A stretch of 64,000 nt of DNA from Bisporella sp. PMI_857 (lineage: Eukaryota > Ascomycota > Leotiomycetes > Helotiales > Helotiaceae). The stretch spans positions 558,001 through 622,000 of the forward strand of contig JAJSPD010000023.1 of the NCBI GenBank assembly GCA_021307315.1. Reading direction: 5' to 3'. Shown piece by piece: positions 1 through 13,170 of this stretch. The notes beneath the pieces were generated by a model. It was not told where the DNA came from. It made no database searches and saw only the letters and a program-made list of their open reading frames with translations. A program made the translations under genes and the position numbers. Positions within the stretch are counted from its first letter, which is position 1, and each line of letters begins with the position of its first letter.

Positions 1-37
1 AACATGGACTAAACACATGTTCTTTAGGTAGTTGCAG

Positions 38-1244
38 GGGGGTGGTGTGCGCTCTTCTGTAGTTTCGGTTGGATCAACGCGATTGGCGTGTTCCAACAGT
101 ACTATCAACAGAATACCTTGCGCGCATATTCCCCATCAAGTGTGTCATGGATTCCATCTATGGAAGTATTCATGATGTTCCTTGGTGGTCCCATATTCGG
201 GAAAGTATTCGACACCTATGGTCCTCGGTATATCCTTCTTGTGGGGTCCTTCTGTCATGTCTTCGGTCTGATGATGGCTTCCCTCTCTAAAGAGTACTAT
301 CAAATCCTCCTGTCACAGGGAGTCGTCAGTTCTCTTGGTGCTAGCATGGTCTTCTATGCTGCGATGGGGTCAATTGCAACATGGTTCTTGAAGAATCGAG
401 GAGCAGCTTTTGGCGTTATGGCGTCAGGGTCCAGTCTCGGTGGTGTTGTCTATCCCATAATGGTGCCTCGTCTCATTGAGCAGGTCGGCTTTGGGTGGGC
501 AATGAGGGCATGCGCCTTTATGATTTTAGGGATGTTGATCATTGCCAACTTAACCATCAAATCAAGATTACCACCCAAGCCTTCGAAAGTGGCTCTCATA
601 GATTTCGTGCGGCCTTTCCGTCAGCCAGAATACACCCTTCTGTGCTTCGCATCATTCTTCTTCTTCTTCGGCACATTCCTTCCATTTAACTATATAATTC
701 TTCAGTATGTTAGATTGACGCCTTGAGATAGTCTTAGTTAACATTTTTCAGGGCTCAGAAGCTAGGAATGTCGGCAAACCTGTCTTCATACCTCCTCTCC
801 ATGTTGAACGCTGCATCCATCTTTGGTCGGATTCTACCTGGTATCGTCGCAGATCGAATCGGCCGTTTCAATGTTATGATCGTCACGACTGCCTTTTCCG
901 CCATCATCGTGTTGGCTTTATGGCTGCCCGCTAAAGGCAACGCACCAATCATCGTATTCTCTATTCTATATGGCTTCTCGTCTGGTGCGTTTGTGTCCTT
1001 AGGTCCAGCACTCATGGCTCAAATTTCACCAATTCAGGAGATGGGCGTTCGCACAGGCACATTCTTTCTTTTTGTTGCTATTGCTGGTTTGACTGGTAAC
1101 CCTATCGGCGGCGCTTTGGTAGGAGAGGATGATGGAGATTATCTCTATCTTCAGATATTTTGTGGCGTAGCTATGGTAATGGGAACAATATTTTTCACAG
1201 CTTCAAGATGGGTGCAAGCGGGCTTCAAGGCGAAGGTTATCTAA
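38..1244 (+). CDS. MFS monocarboxylate-type transporter, 5' end missing
   Basis: The 3' part of a major facilitator superfamily permease of the fungal monocarboxylate-porter (MCH/MCT) type, expected to move small organic acids or related solutes across a membrane. Visible exons are 38-708 and 759-1244. An intron tail with an ACTAAAC branch point and a TTGCAG acceptor (36-37) opens the window, so the start codon and probably the first membrane segment lie outside. The 50-nt intron 709-758 was placed by frame: only the CAG acceptor at 758 joins the two reading frames. The translation holds about ten hydrophobic segments. It also has the family-typical run 'FCSFGWINAIGVFQQYY' near the start, a loop with D-x-x-G-x-R after the second segment, and 'GRILPGIVADRIGRFNV' in the C-terminal half. 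The substrate cannot be read from sequence. The family call is firm. Confidence 0.88.
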
Positions 1245-1890
1245 AACAACGGCTACGTTACTCTTGCGTAGGAAGGAATTTTCCCAGCAAGGGAGAAAAA
1301 GGGACGCTGGGCTGTATATAGTATATAGTATAATTGTATAGAATCTCAATATTCAATCAGGCGCATACATAATGCGTTCGTTGTGAGCCAAATGATAGCT
1401 GTATTCACGTCTAACATATCGTTACAAATCTTAGTAAAACAGTTCCAAATAGTCTTAACGCTGAGCATCAGAAAAAATTGATGAGCGACTCTAACCGTAG
1501 ACGGTATTCGTGAGACGCGGTGCAACTGTGAAAAGTACCTGGCACTAGTACCAAGTAAAAACATTCAAGTAGAGAGTATTTCTTAGCTTCTCATGGTGTA
1601 CGCATGGCCTTGCCAACTACTCTAACTGATTTTTTAGTTGATGCTCATACAATGAAGCAATGGGCCACAGTCATGTGAATGCAGAATCCGTATATGTGGT
1701 TGTTGGGACAACCACAATATAATGCCAAGCATTACACAAACATCAGGTCCCTGGTTGTCTGAACCCCAATCAAAGAATTGCGACAACTGAAATCACGATA
1801 CAACAGATTGCAAGTGCTTCTGTAACGCGCTGGACTGGATTTTTCTCATATTCTTTTTCTCTTGAGAATTTTAATTGGGTGTCTGGCATC
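1245..1890. other. Intergenic between transporter and kinesin gene
   Basis: The 3' flank of the transporter gene and the promoter of the kinesin gene. There is a short TATA-rich stretch around 1315-1335 (repeated 'tatagta'). No coding sequence or RNA gene was recognised; the small open frame on the minus strand near 1346-1564 has no protein-like features. Confidence 0.6.
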
Positions 1891-4194
1891 ATGTCTGTTC
1901 GAGGTTTGTGCCTCGTGCCAAAGCAAGGATTTGTTTTACTAACAATCCCAAATAGTGGTCGCACGTATTAGACCACTCCTTAACAAGGAGGTCGACAAAG
2001 ACACCATTGTTCGTGCTGAGTCGAGTGAAGAAGGGAAACTTCCGAACTTGGTGAGGATACCAAATCCAAAGAATGAATCCGAGGAGTTTAGCTTTACTTT
2101 CAATCGCGTTTATGACATGGGCACCACCCAGGAGGAGCTTTTTACGAATGAAGGTAAGGGTATTCTTCCGTGTGCTAATTATGCTTTAGCTAACTATTCA
2201 TAGTTGCGCCTCATCTTAAATCTCTTTTCAATGGCTTAGATGTGACAATTTTTGCATATGGCGTTACGGGAACTGGGAAAACACATACAATGAGAGGGGG
2301 CCTAAAACTGTCGGAAAGGGGAGTCATCCCACGATTATTAAGTGGAATCTATAGACGTGGCCGAAAGGTCACAAAGGACTCTGGTGGCGAGACGAATGTT
2401 GCGGTCACCCTTTCATACTACGAAATATACAACGACAAGGTTTATGATCTTTTTGGTGCGCCAGAAAAGCGAACACTTGCCGGACTGCCGCTGCGCGAGA
2501 AGGACGGAAAGACGATAGTAGTTGGTCTATCGGAACGGACTTGCGATGACCTTAAGGACTTTGAGAGATTGTACATCGAGGCAAACAATAATAGGAGCAC
2601 GGCGGGAACGACACTCAATGCAGAAAGCAGTCGAAGTCATGCAATTCTCATGGTCAAAGTTATTCAGACTAATGGGAATGAGGTACTGACTTCAACTGCA
2701 TCTGCCATAGACCTTGCTGGGTCTGAAGACAATCGACGGACAGGCAATGGCAAGGAAAGAATGGTAGAATCAGCCAGCATCAACAAGAGTCTGTTTGTAC
2801 TATCGCAATGCATTGACGCGATTGGGCGTGGAGATAAGCGCATCCCGTACAGGGAATCGAAGATGACACGGATTCTAAGTCTAGGCCAAAACAATGGCAT
2901 CACGATCATGATTCTGAATCTGGCACCCCTTCGCTCATACCATCTGGATACGCTGTCCTCTCTAAACGTCAGTTCAAGAGCTAAGAGAATAGAGGTGAGA
3001 GAGATTGAGAATGAAGTGGTGTTCACTCAGCCTCCAAGGAAAACAGGTGCAATTACTGGATCTTCGATGGCGCGACAGCCTTTACGACCACTAGCAAATG
3101 CCCACAACACGGCAGTAAATGCCGTGAACCAGAAGCCAGGTGACAAGCCTCTGAAGGCTTTCTCTGTGTATAGTGATAAAAGCAGATCTTCTGGACCACA
3201 AGTTGCGACACATGCAGTGCGAAAGTCAAACTCTGTGAAACGTCCATCTGATTCCTCAACGAACACTCGGCCAGCAAAGATTGCTAGACCAAATCCAACA
3301 GGGAGAGCCGCGCCTGAGCTATCAGCGGCAAAAATTGAAGAACTGATCGAGAGAAAAGTGACAGAAGCGTTGGCGAATCGAGCGTTGGATCAGCCAGCTG
3401 CAGCTGCACCAATCGATATCTCTGAAGAAGTTCAAAAACGCCTCGACGCGTTAGAACGAAAAATTGAGAACGGAGAAGCGGAGGAGAGTAGAGCGGAGGG
3501 ACTTCGATTCCTACTAATGGCAAAGCAACACAAGGAGAGAGGCGAAGACTCGAGTGCTTTGAAGATGTATGAAATGGCGTTACCTTTCTTCCCTGGTCAA
3601 GAGAAGCTTCTGCGCAAGATTGATCATTTAAGAGCAAAGATTCAAGCAAAGCGAGAGGAAGCTTTGAGATATGTTGCCCCGGTCGAAGTAGAGAGAAGGA
3701 AGCCCATTGCCACCGCGCCAATATTACCTCACCCTGCGACTTTTGAATTAGATCAACGAGAACCTCAAATCAAGTCACGAAAGCTCAAGATTGCTGCAGA
3801 GTCAGACGACGAGTTCAACGGCTCAGGTGCGAAAGATGATGATTATGATGACGAAGACAGCTTTTCATACAAAAAGACAAAGAAGCCAAAGCCGAAAGCG
3901 GCATCGAAATCCTCGATGCACGTGTTCACGGACGAGATAGACGGCGTACTCGAACATCCGACACCGCGCACGAAGCAGTTGCTTGACATTGTCAATTCCC
4001 GAGACGTAAGCCTCATCAAGGGTCTCAGTGGCGTTGGCGCCAAGAAGGCGCGCGACTTGGTAGAGTTTTTGGAATTACAAGATGATGATGAAGGAAACGC
4101 GATCAGGAGCCTGAAGCAGCTGACAACGGTCCCTGGCCTGGGAGGCAAGACTGTGGCACGAGCTTATGATGGCATTGCTGCGTTGGCTGTATAA
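1891..4194 (+). CDS. Kinesin-10-like motor with C-terminal helix-hairpin-helix
   Basis: A microtubule motor, 733 aa, with exons 1891-1903, 1956-2153 and 2204-4194 (total 2202 nt, in frame). The 13-nt first exon supplies M-S-V-R and splices to give 'MSVRVVARIRPLL', the classic kinesin opening. Motor domain is about residues 3-340: P-loop GVTGTGKT (about 90-97), switch I NAESSRSH (about 209-216) and switch II DLAGSE (about 240-245). A basic, Ser/Pro-rich linker follows, then a helical stretch (about 440-520) and an acidic patch. The C-terminus (about 665-733) has paired 'L-x-G-V/L-G-x-K' hairpins typical of helix-hairpin-helix DNA binding. N-terminal motor plus C-terminal HhH is the layout of KIF22/Kid (kinesin-10), which carries chromosome arms along spindle microtubules. 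A chromosome-linked mitotic role is inferred. Intron borders are supported by the conserved 'APHLKSLFNGLDVTIFAYG' reading across exon 3. Confidence 0.9.
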
Positions 4195-4689
4195 TTAAAT
4201 TCCGGTGTGTTATGGCGTTGCATTGTTGGAGTTCACGCAGGATAGGGGGGGTGCTTGGAGTATTTATTTGGTGGTATTTCAGGATTGCACATACTTAGCG
4301 AGAGAGAATTATTCTGTTCTTCACGAATATCTTACGTCCCAAGCATGGTAACATTGCTGTGGCTGTGATCTATGCGAGAATGATAATCCTTTCTCATGAT
4401 ATATTTTTCTGCTACGTGACTTGATATCGTGACATTCGAGTTCACCATTGTCGCGCTTTAATGCACCGGGTCCAAGTTCAATTATATCGGTCTATGGACG
4501 TGGGGAAGAAACTTGGCCTGCTGGTGTCTGTTCTTCATGCACGGATGGCCAGATGATTAGCAAATCAGAGTAGTGCTACAAAATCACAGTGTTTCCTTTC
4601 GCAGTCTTCATCTTACATCCAATGAACCTAAAACTTTGATTTTAATGCTATTGTCAAAAACATATAGTACTATCGTCTTTTCTGGTCGT
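4195..4689. other. Convergent 3' flanks
   Basis: Shared 3' region between the kinesin gene (+) and the DUF7721-type gene (-). It is AT-rich. Nothing codes here beyond short chance frames. Confidence 0.6.
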
Positions 4690-5813
4690 CTACAGGAACT
4701 TGGAAGCAAGTCCCATGAGTCCCGGAGATCCTCCAGACTTGCCCTGAGATTGCATATACCTAAGTGTTTGATCAGCTCTCTATGCGTACATAGCTTTGGC
4801 AGCTGGGCTTACATCTTAAGTGCCATCTCCCCAGCTTCTTGGATAGCAGACTCCTTGCTAGTTCCAGAGGCGACATTACCTTGAGAAGATTGTTGCTCGA
4901 ATAGCTTAGTCGCTACGCAAAATAGATTAGCATTTGTAGAACTTTGAGGCCGTGCCCGCCTCTTTTCATATAATAAAGTTACCTTGTGCCATAGCCATTC
5001 CGATAAATGCATTTTGGCTGTTTCCGCTATAGGAACTTCCGCTCTGCCCCCCTGTGAACATCTTTAGGGCTTGCATTGCTGCAGCAGCGCCCATCGAGCC
5101 CGAGCTTGCAGATTGGTCGTTACCACCACCTCCAAAGAACTGCTGATGAGATTGTACGGCAGCTGAGATATATCAGTGCGGGGATCTAAAGGCAGGATAA
5201 TTGCCAACGGATATTATTGGAGCGAAATTTTATACGGAACAGAGATTTACGAAAACTTACATTGCTCATCGACCGGCTGTTGTTGTATATGGTGTTTATT
5301 TTGGCTAATGGCACTCAGAACACTTGAGAAAATGGACGCGTCCCCATCACTTCCAGCATGCTCCTGGGCATGTTTTGCGGCTCCGCTAAGATCTTCTTCA
5401 ACGCCGTAGCCTCCACCACCACCATAGCTTAGACATATCAGCCATTATACCACAAGGCAGTAGCCTCAAATCACTTACCTGCCGCCATAAGAAGCATTTC
5501 CACCTGCATATCCTTCGTGCTGGCGATCATCATTCTGCCTCCCACCGTAACCACCGTCTTGCTCATATCCTTCTTGGTTATCGTAGTAACTTTGGGCCTC
5601 CCCTCTATGGTTTCTGCCTTGTGTATTATAGGACTGCTGGTTGCCGCCCTCGTACCCATATCCATCGTCTCGACGCCCGCCTCGACCTAGAATATATTTT
5701 CCCCGTTAGCCATGTTCAAATCAAGTGATGAACAATCAAAACCAAAGCATGCCTTCGTAATCTCCGCCTTGACGATCTCGATTGTCGAAGGCTTCTCTCT
5801 CGTAACCAGACAT
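4690..5813 (-). CDS. Glycine/glutamine-rich DUF7721 ('beta-flanking') family protein
   Basis: A 261-aa protein from six exons read 5813-5753, 5686-5479, 5427-5261, 5162-4983, 4912-4813 and 4759-4690 (786 nt, exact). The N-terminal third (about 1-95) is low-complexity and rich in Gly, Tyr, Asp, Gln and Arg, with RGG-like 'GRGGRRDDGYGYEGG'. The rest is more ordered: 'EEDLSGAAKHAQEHAG', 'SIFSSVLSAISQNK', 'GAAAAMQALKMFTGG', and the ending 'MALKMYMQSQGKSGG...GLMGLASKFL'. That repetitive helical tail is characteristic of fungal proteins annotated as beta-flanking or DUF7721. Their biochemical role is not known to me. Intron 1 has a GC donor (AG|GCATGC) rather than GT; the frame joins perfectly through it. 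The start is the first ATG (MSGYEREAF), followed directly by conserved sequence. Family assignment is from recognised tail motifs only. Confidence 0.8.
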
Positions 5814-8800
5814 CTTCCGCTATGAAAAAATTTGGTCAGCGGGGTAGTAAGAGGGGTGCAATGGTGTACAGAAAGGAATGGCTCACTAACTCAGTAAAGC
5901 TTACCTTCTTTCGTGATAGTATTGGATAATCCAAGTTTCTTTTGATCGAAACACAAGATGTCCTAACCCGTAAGCATATATAAACCGTTTCGTAGGTGGT
6001 TGAAGTTTGGAATTTAGTAATGTCGAGGTGACGCAGCTCCCCGCGCCTTTATCTGCGGCACTGGCCTGCGGACCCTGCTCGATCTTCGCAAGCGAGGCGG
6101 CCCCTTTCTTGGAAAAAGCTTAGCTGTCCTCCTCAAAGAACCCGACAGCTTGGATGTCGGGATTTGTAGAAAAATAAAAGTGCCTAGCCAAGGTTAAACT
6201 TTGAGAAATATTGCTTTTTAAAATGGCGTTCTAAGCGATTTATAAGATCCACTCGAATCTCAAACTTCTCGACAGTGTAATCTGGGCATTTCTTTCCGCA
6301 TACCTTAGTCAATAATATTGAAGAGTTTCGCTCAGTGTATCTTAAGCGTGTAACCGTGGTGGTGAATACTTACTAGAATTAATTAATACCTTGAATTACC
6401 AAATCTTGAGTATTACACGGTATCCTTCTTAGGTCGATTCAGTCAAAGGTCGACGAGCACATCAAAGAAGCATTTCACAAGTTAACACTCCACTTCCATA
6501 TGCCTACCCCTACCTTCCAAGCACATCAACAGAGAAACAGAAAAGCGAAAAAAAATGAAGCAAAACGAGGAGATAGCCCTTGCTCTGTTTTCCGGTAAGC
6601 TTAAGCATATACGACTTGCCTTTTGCCTTTTCTCCGCCAGCTTAAGATGGGATGGAATTGTGTAGATCACGGATCAACCGCATGATATACGGGACCATAG
6701 CTCAACTGCTCATAGTAGTAACATCGGCGTAACTTCTGAAGACTTTTCCTTTGGCGGTACCGCCACAATAAATTAAAGCTTCTTGGCATTGTTGACCTGC
6801 CAATGATGCTACTATGGTCATTAAAGTGAAGGCGGATCTTAAAAGCGACCGAGGACAAGGAGGGCATGAATGATGCATAACCTCCGATTGTAAATAACCA
6901 GCTTAGATTCGGTCGGTTTTACGAGAAACTCTTACTTCTTGTGTTCTCCAACGTAGTACCTTTCGCGTACTCGACGTCTGGACTTGCCCGCTGCTCAGGG
7001 ATGCAATAGATAGAACTCGCATGCCAGAGCATTATTGTCTGTAATATCATCAGCCAGAATGTTTACATGACGCATCTCACGGCCGAGTTACCTTATCAGA
7101 ACTACAATACTACAAGCAAGACAGAATCCTAAACTCGCCACCTCAACGCCAAAACACTAACCAAACCAAGCAAAACTCTGGTTCTCCCATGTTGATCGAG
7201 CCTGCTTGGAAATATCTGCTTCGTACGGGAATTCATAGCCGCAGTGGTCTTCATTTTATCCATCTTGATGTGGGAAAGCCCGAATTAATAACAAGAGATG
7301 ACAGACTTAGGCTCCAGACCCTAACACATGCAACACACTACAAACCGCCTATCTTCTCGGCACGCTCTGCCTTACAATCTCTAACAAGAGCATCGAAATT
7401 TAATCCAGTTCTGGATTACAGGCTACGCTATAACCGATCCCGATTCATGCTTCCAAGCACGTGACTCGAACACATTCCAAGCGTCAGTCATACTTGAATG
7501 TCATTCCTCTATATTGATAGGATAATATAATTGCGCGAATGTCAATAAAAGTCGTTGTGTTCATTCCGAAAGCCCACCCGTAAAAGATGGAATGTTGCTG
7601 CGAAGAAGAATCCAACTCTTGATCACGTGATTAGACTCTCTCCCCATCTACTCCTAGAGCATGTATCATTCCTTAACCGACTTAAACATGCATGATAATG
7701 GTGTCAGAAACTTCAAGCGTACTACCAAAGTGAGTGGTACTCATTTCTTCAGCAGTCCAGCCACAATCAACGATTAAAATACTAATAGATCATGATGCGA
7801 ATGGTTCTACCATGTCAACAACTCCTCTAGATCGTCTAATTCAGGTGATACAGAATCATTGCACCAGTGAGATCCCAGCGACACCAAACAGGCAGGTCGC
7901 TTCCATAGCAACAATCTTCGTCAGATCACGCATCACCAAGACACACACCAAAGCAAAAACAGAATACTGACCGCCGATCCCCCGCTTGATGAGAGAGTCA
8001 CCATCTTCAAGATGCTGATCCCAAACACGGGCGCCAAGCGACCATGCTCACCACCCAACAATCCTCACGCAAGCCTCACATCGCTGATCTTATCACGATA
8101 GAGGATAGCGGCTTGCTACCACCTTCTGCAAGCCTGTGGCTTTCTCTTCATCTAATAAAGCCATCTGGAGCACATCGTTCGTCTAACCCTCTTCGTTACA
8201 GTAACGTCAACCCCCACGACGGCATAACCTTCTCTAGCCGCTCAGGCCTCAGAGAGTCAAGCCGCTGCTAAGGAACCTTACGTACCTAGCCGCGAAAGAG
8301 AGACCGCAAAAATCCATGGCACTGCCAGCCAAATTCTGCCATCTCCCGTGGTCAAGCCTCACATGCGGCATGCACCACGCCGTGCGTGACAGCTGGGGCA
8401 GCCGTCCTGGTGCACCTCTGCAATGCGCTGGCAGTCCCATCATTCCGTACCAGTCAGTATCTTCCAATCGCCATTTCCTACCCCAGGCACTGCAATTACT
8501 CGTTTTGAATCCCAACCAGAGCGGCTGCCAGCGCCGGAGAACCGGGCGTACCTGACAGCCGTCGGGGTGTGTTTTCCAGCTGCACATGGGATGGTGATCT
8601 TCAATCTGCATAAGGCTTTTGCATCTTCATCCATCTAGATCGGTAAAAACAGCGAATGTTTTAAACTAAAATAAGGGTCGTTTACCTTTAAAAAAATTGC
8701 ATGTCACTTACCAGCAACCACGAAGTCTAGAAGGTTGGTCTAAGAAACAGAATGGCAGTTCGACAGTTTTGCTATGGCGGAGGCACCTCCTTTTTTAGTT

Positions 8801-9834
8801 TGGTGATTCCGATAATCCGTCTCGTTGGTTGTGTCGGAGACGGTTGGTTGGGGCAGCGTGACGAATACACTCGCCACTTCTAACGACATAAAGTACATAT
8901 CTTGTTGATCCCTGTGGCTGACCCGCAGAGATCTTCAACCTTTGAATTGACGACAGCTGATTCTTTGAATTGTAACACATGATGTTTCGTTGGGTAGGGA
9001 ACGCGTTCTATTAGATCCGAAGGTATCCTTTTGCTTCCCACGAGTCCAGACTTATGGAGGCGAAGCGTTCATGAACATTCCTTGAGATTGTGGGCCGAGC
9101 GAATGTTGAGTGATTAGGAGCAGTCGACTGTTGCTGCGCCTAGATATCGAGCCTGAGCACCAATGCAACGGAGAAAAGCGTCCAAGATATTTTTGTAGTG
9201 CTTGGACCAGACATCAGAATGCAAGCTATAAAACAATACGATTGGACAAGACAACACTAGTTGCCTCGTCCATGAGAGGAAGAATATAGAACAAATAAGT
9301 ACAGAAATAATTCATCAATGGGAGCTTCTTGAATTTATATGGTTAGATTCTGATAGATTGCGATGTGCTGAGATATTTGTCATCAGCTATATCCTCCAAA
9401 CGCCCATGGAACCTTCCTCTCTGAAATTTACTTCTTAGTTCCGAAAGGGAAGAGTTCGTATGCTTCGTAATCCTGTGTATAATGCCTTCGTGAAACATGT
9501 GTATGTGCTATGAAGATAAGACGTGGTGATAAACCGAAAAGTATATACGTGAAGACAGGGTCAAAAGCCCGTAGAAGACGAATTCCCTCCAGACCCAGCA
9601 TTGCGGCTATGCCCAATCAATACATTATCTCTAAAAGTAGCCAAAAGATTGGCGTTGACGAGAAAGTGTGTGCCCTCGGAAGAAGCTGGTATCTTGAAAA
9701 AACAATTGACGCCGTTCAAATCAATCCGTCCACCATTGGGCCAGTCAGTACAAGATAAGGACCCCGTAGTTATTACATGACCTCCGGAAGGTGCTTGGGT
9801 ATAAAAAAGTTTGTAAACAATTAGTAAAAAAACA
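5814..9834. other. 4-kb gene-poor interval
   Basis: This holds the promoter of the DUF7721-type gene on the left and the 3' flank of the Grainyhead gene on the right. No recognisable coding sequence was found. The interval 8040-8640 is more GC-rich and carries several overlapping open frames on both strands (longest 120 codons, minus, 8249-8611). Their translations are rich in Trp, Cys, His and Arg and look like chance readings. No tRNA or transposon ends were seen. Confidence 0.55.
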
Positions 9835-12490
9835 TTAGAAGATTAATCGAAGCTCGACGCCGTTGGTTTGGATGACGTTTTGCGAGCCACTGACATTGTC
9901 GCTGTCAACAGCAACATTGTCAACAGCCATATCCCATTCGCGTTTGAGTTGGGACTGAGGGTTTTGAATTTCTGATATCTCCATGGTGATGTCTTGACCT
10001 TCAGCAAGTTCCCGAATGACATCATCATCAATTTCCACTTGTAATCCTCGGTCAAGGACGCGTAATGTTCGTAATATCCTCGTTGGCTCTATATTCCATT
10101 TCGCAGCAATCGCGTTTGTAAAATCTTTCAATGTGCGTTGCATAAGATAGATGGCACGATAGTATTCGTTCTTTTCTTGCTGTGAAGGATTGCGTCTAAG
10201 AATATAGAAGCTGGCAACGGGCTTGATTTGGCGCTCCACAGGAGCCTTGTATGACGGATCAACACCTAGTGCCTCGATCCAGCCACTCAAGCTGCCAGTT
10301 CGCTCTGCTTTGGGAACTCTGGTAAGTTGTTCAGGCGGACTAGCCAGTTGTTGAGGATTAGAAGTCTGAGTATCTGCCGGTGCCAATGGTTGATAGTCGC
10401 CCCAATTTGGAGGAGGATTTGGTGCCGAAGTGAGTTGCGATTGCAACGATATTGAGCTTGGGGATGGCGAGACCATCGATGAATTTCCGCCAGTAGAGCC
10501 ATGATCGCTCCTCTGTCTCCACAAGGCGCTTTGCCTGGAATCAACTTTCGTGAGGTCGAGAGGCTCCCCAGCAAGCGCGACTGGGTGAAGATCAGGGTCA
10601 TCCTGCTCTGCGCCGCGAAGGTATAAAACGCTGACTGGCCGCGTACTTGTGAACATGTCTTGCATTGTCTGCAGCTTGTAATGAAGATCTTCCTCCAATG
10701 GCGGTCTTCCTCCACCTGCAGATGACGCAGAAGACATAGACCAAGTTCGCTTGTGTTTCTGAACTTTACCAGGTCGCTGACTAGGAACTGCTTTGGTTGT
10801 AGCCGATCCGGTGCGTTTCCTTTTGCCAAAATCTTTCATTCCAGTCTCAGCCTGCGCAATCTGTTGTTTAAGCTTATCGATGGTCTTCTTCACATGCGCC
10901 ACGTCGTTAGATAACTTGCGTTCCGCTCCATGATCTCTGAATAGTTTTACTTTGCAGAAAGCAACCTCAGAGAACTCAGCCATCGAGCCTGGTGATCCTG
11001 TTGTCAAAGTTTGGGTCTTCGCGCAAAGCCTCACCGGGATACCTTTGACGCCCTTGGAATGACTGAAATCCGTCGATAGAAAGTTGAAGCGTACTGCGAT
11101 GTTGCACTCTGAAGCCCCATTTGCACCAGGGGTCCAGATCACCGAGAAGCCATCAAAAGATGCAGTGTCTAGCTCAACCCGGGTTCTCTTGTCATCACTT
11201 TCTGCCGGTTGATTCGCCTCAACATACTCAACCGCTTGCAATTTCCCGCCTCGTTGATGTGCCTCATTCGTGCCTCGACCCTCCTTCCAAAGTTGCCAGC
11301 AGGTTGCGGGCTTTTGCCGTTGTTGCTCATCTTCAAAAGAGATGCGAACAAACGTACGATAGCGAGATCCTGGAGGGAGTGGAATATGTGGTGTGGTATC
11401 AACTATAGAGATGGAATAAGCTTGGCCCTTGTTGAGATATGTGACGGGTATTTCATCCGCTTGCTTAATCATGGCGGTTGGTGCGTTGAGTGTGACATGA
11501 AATCGAAATTTTTCCGCTGATTCTGGCAATGGTGGAGCCATGGTCATGTCATACTGAGGTGCTTGAAAGGTCATCATGGGAGGTTGATGCAAATTAGCAT
11601 CCATGGACCCAATTCGGCCGCTGTCCTCCATTGGAGAGCCATCGTGATCCATGGTCTCGTAGCCAGTATCTTGGTGGATAAAGGAGGAAGGCGCGTATGA
11701 CTGCTGCTGTGGCTGCTGTTGTGTCTGTAATGGGTGATGTTGCTGCGGTTGATGATGCTGTTGTGGCTGGCTGAAAGGGTTGTAGTTCTGGAAATGTGGA
11801 GGTATGTGGTGAGCAAAACCACCAATATCTATCATGGTGGCTGTATGGAGGCCGTCGGTCGAAGTCCCCATTGAAAGAGGGGTCCCTAGACCCATGCCTA
11901 TTCCCATACCTGGTGTATGAAGATCTCCAGCTTGATTGTGATATAGTGTATTTGTTCCTCCTGGAGTAGGAGTGTAGAATCCAGGCGGCTGATTTGCAAA
12001 GTTGGCGAATGCGAAGGAGTTCGCATCGAGGAGTGAGGGGGTGAATCGCCATGGCTCGTTTTGCGCTCGTGGAGTTGGGTCAAGGTCCTTTATGTCTTCA
12101 TGGCTAATGCTCTGAGATCTGCGTGGGATTAAGTTAGGATTTTTGCACACAAATCCATGAAATGGAAGCTTTAGAACTAGGTTTGAAGTGTGAAAAGAAG
12201 ATGGTTGAAGGCTTACCGGTCCGGCGGTGCAACAACTGCTTCGTCTGAAGGGTCTCCCGAACCTGGCTGGGAGGGATTTCCAGCTAAGTCGGGAAACTTT
12301 TGACGAAAGTTGGCGATAAATTCATCGCCGGGCTTTTGTGACGAAGTCCTAGTCAGAAAGTGTCAGTTAAGTGTTCTACATAGGAAGACATGTTGCGATT
12401 CACAGTAACAGCGATGCTGCTCTTTCCTCCTTCGCTTGCCGGTCTACAGGTGGGCTGGGCTGGGGCTGGAGCTTACCGATTACGAAACAT
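9835..12490 (-). CDS. Grainyhead/CP2-family transcription factor
   Basis: An 809-aa protein from three exons: 12490-12477 (MFRN plus part of R), 12348-12217 and 12118-9835 (2430 nt, exact). The N-terminus (about 1-210) is low-complexity with a Gln/His-rich run near residues 165-190. The CP2 DNA-binding domain spans about 252-465 ('FRFHVTLNAPTAMIKQ', 'PVTYLNKGQAYSI', 'FRTFVRISFEDEQQRQKPATCW'-type core, 'GVKGIPVRLCAKT', 'CKVKLFRDHGAERKLSNDV'). A coiled-coil-like and basic stretch follows. The C-terminal region (about 700-800) has the ubiquitin-like dimerisation fold seen in this family. Fungal members (grhA; Neurospora csp-2) act in the nucleus in conidial separation and cell-wall remodelling, so a similar role is likely but inferred. 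The upstream leader is long and repeat-rich. The open frame continues past 12118, but the CAG acceptor there plus the two small upstream exons give a better start. Confidence 0.92.
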
Positions 12491-13170
12491 CTGGACGTTT
12501 GGGCGAGCTCTTTAAAGCTCTTTCCTATAATGCGAACAACTTGAAAAGCTAGTCTTCTTTTTCGCGTTCAGCGCAGGGCAGGTGAGGGTTTTGCAGGTGT
12601 TGGAAATCAGTACGCAGTACCGCCGACAGCATGAAGTTAGAAATTAGGTGTCAGGTAGAGCACGGAGTCGTAGTATGACCGGGGCCGAGGAAGGGTGAGA
12701 GCAGGCAGATAGGTGTATGTAAAGTTGTAGGGTAAGGTAGAGTATGTAGCGAACGTGATTGTGCCTCAGCTGTTGTGTGAAACGGGAAATTTAGATTGGG
12801 TGGAGGAGGCTGATGTTATATGAATTTGGGATGGAGAGATGCTAAGTCGGGAAGTTCCTGTGGGTTTAAAGACGTTTATTACATGGGGGTGGTAGGTGTT
12901 ATCCTACAAGGCGGGATCCAAAGCTACTCGAACGGGAAGCACGCAGCCATCGGGGGGCGCCCACGCTTCGAGAAGAAGAAGCACGGAGGATGGACAGGGT
13001 CAGGCACGGACTACTGACTCTGAACTCTGTTTTTGACGATTTAATTGTCTGGATAAGGATTAAGGGTAAGGACCAGGGGTTGTAAGTAATGGATTGAGGG
13101 AGGAACAATGACAACGTCAGATTAAGATCTTGGTGATATTGGCCAGGGTTGGGTCTCTTAGTGGTAAATG

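Noticed and set aside
752..758. CAG acceptor at 750-751 for the transporter's last intron
   Set aside because: It shifts the frame; only the next AG (757-758) keeps the conserved 'LGMSANLSSYLL' in frame.
8249..8611. 120-codon minus frame and overlapping plus frames in a GC-richer patch
   Set aside because: Three frames are open at once because the patch is GC-rich; translations lack protein-like patterning.
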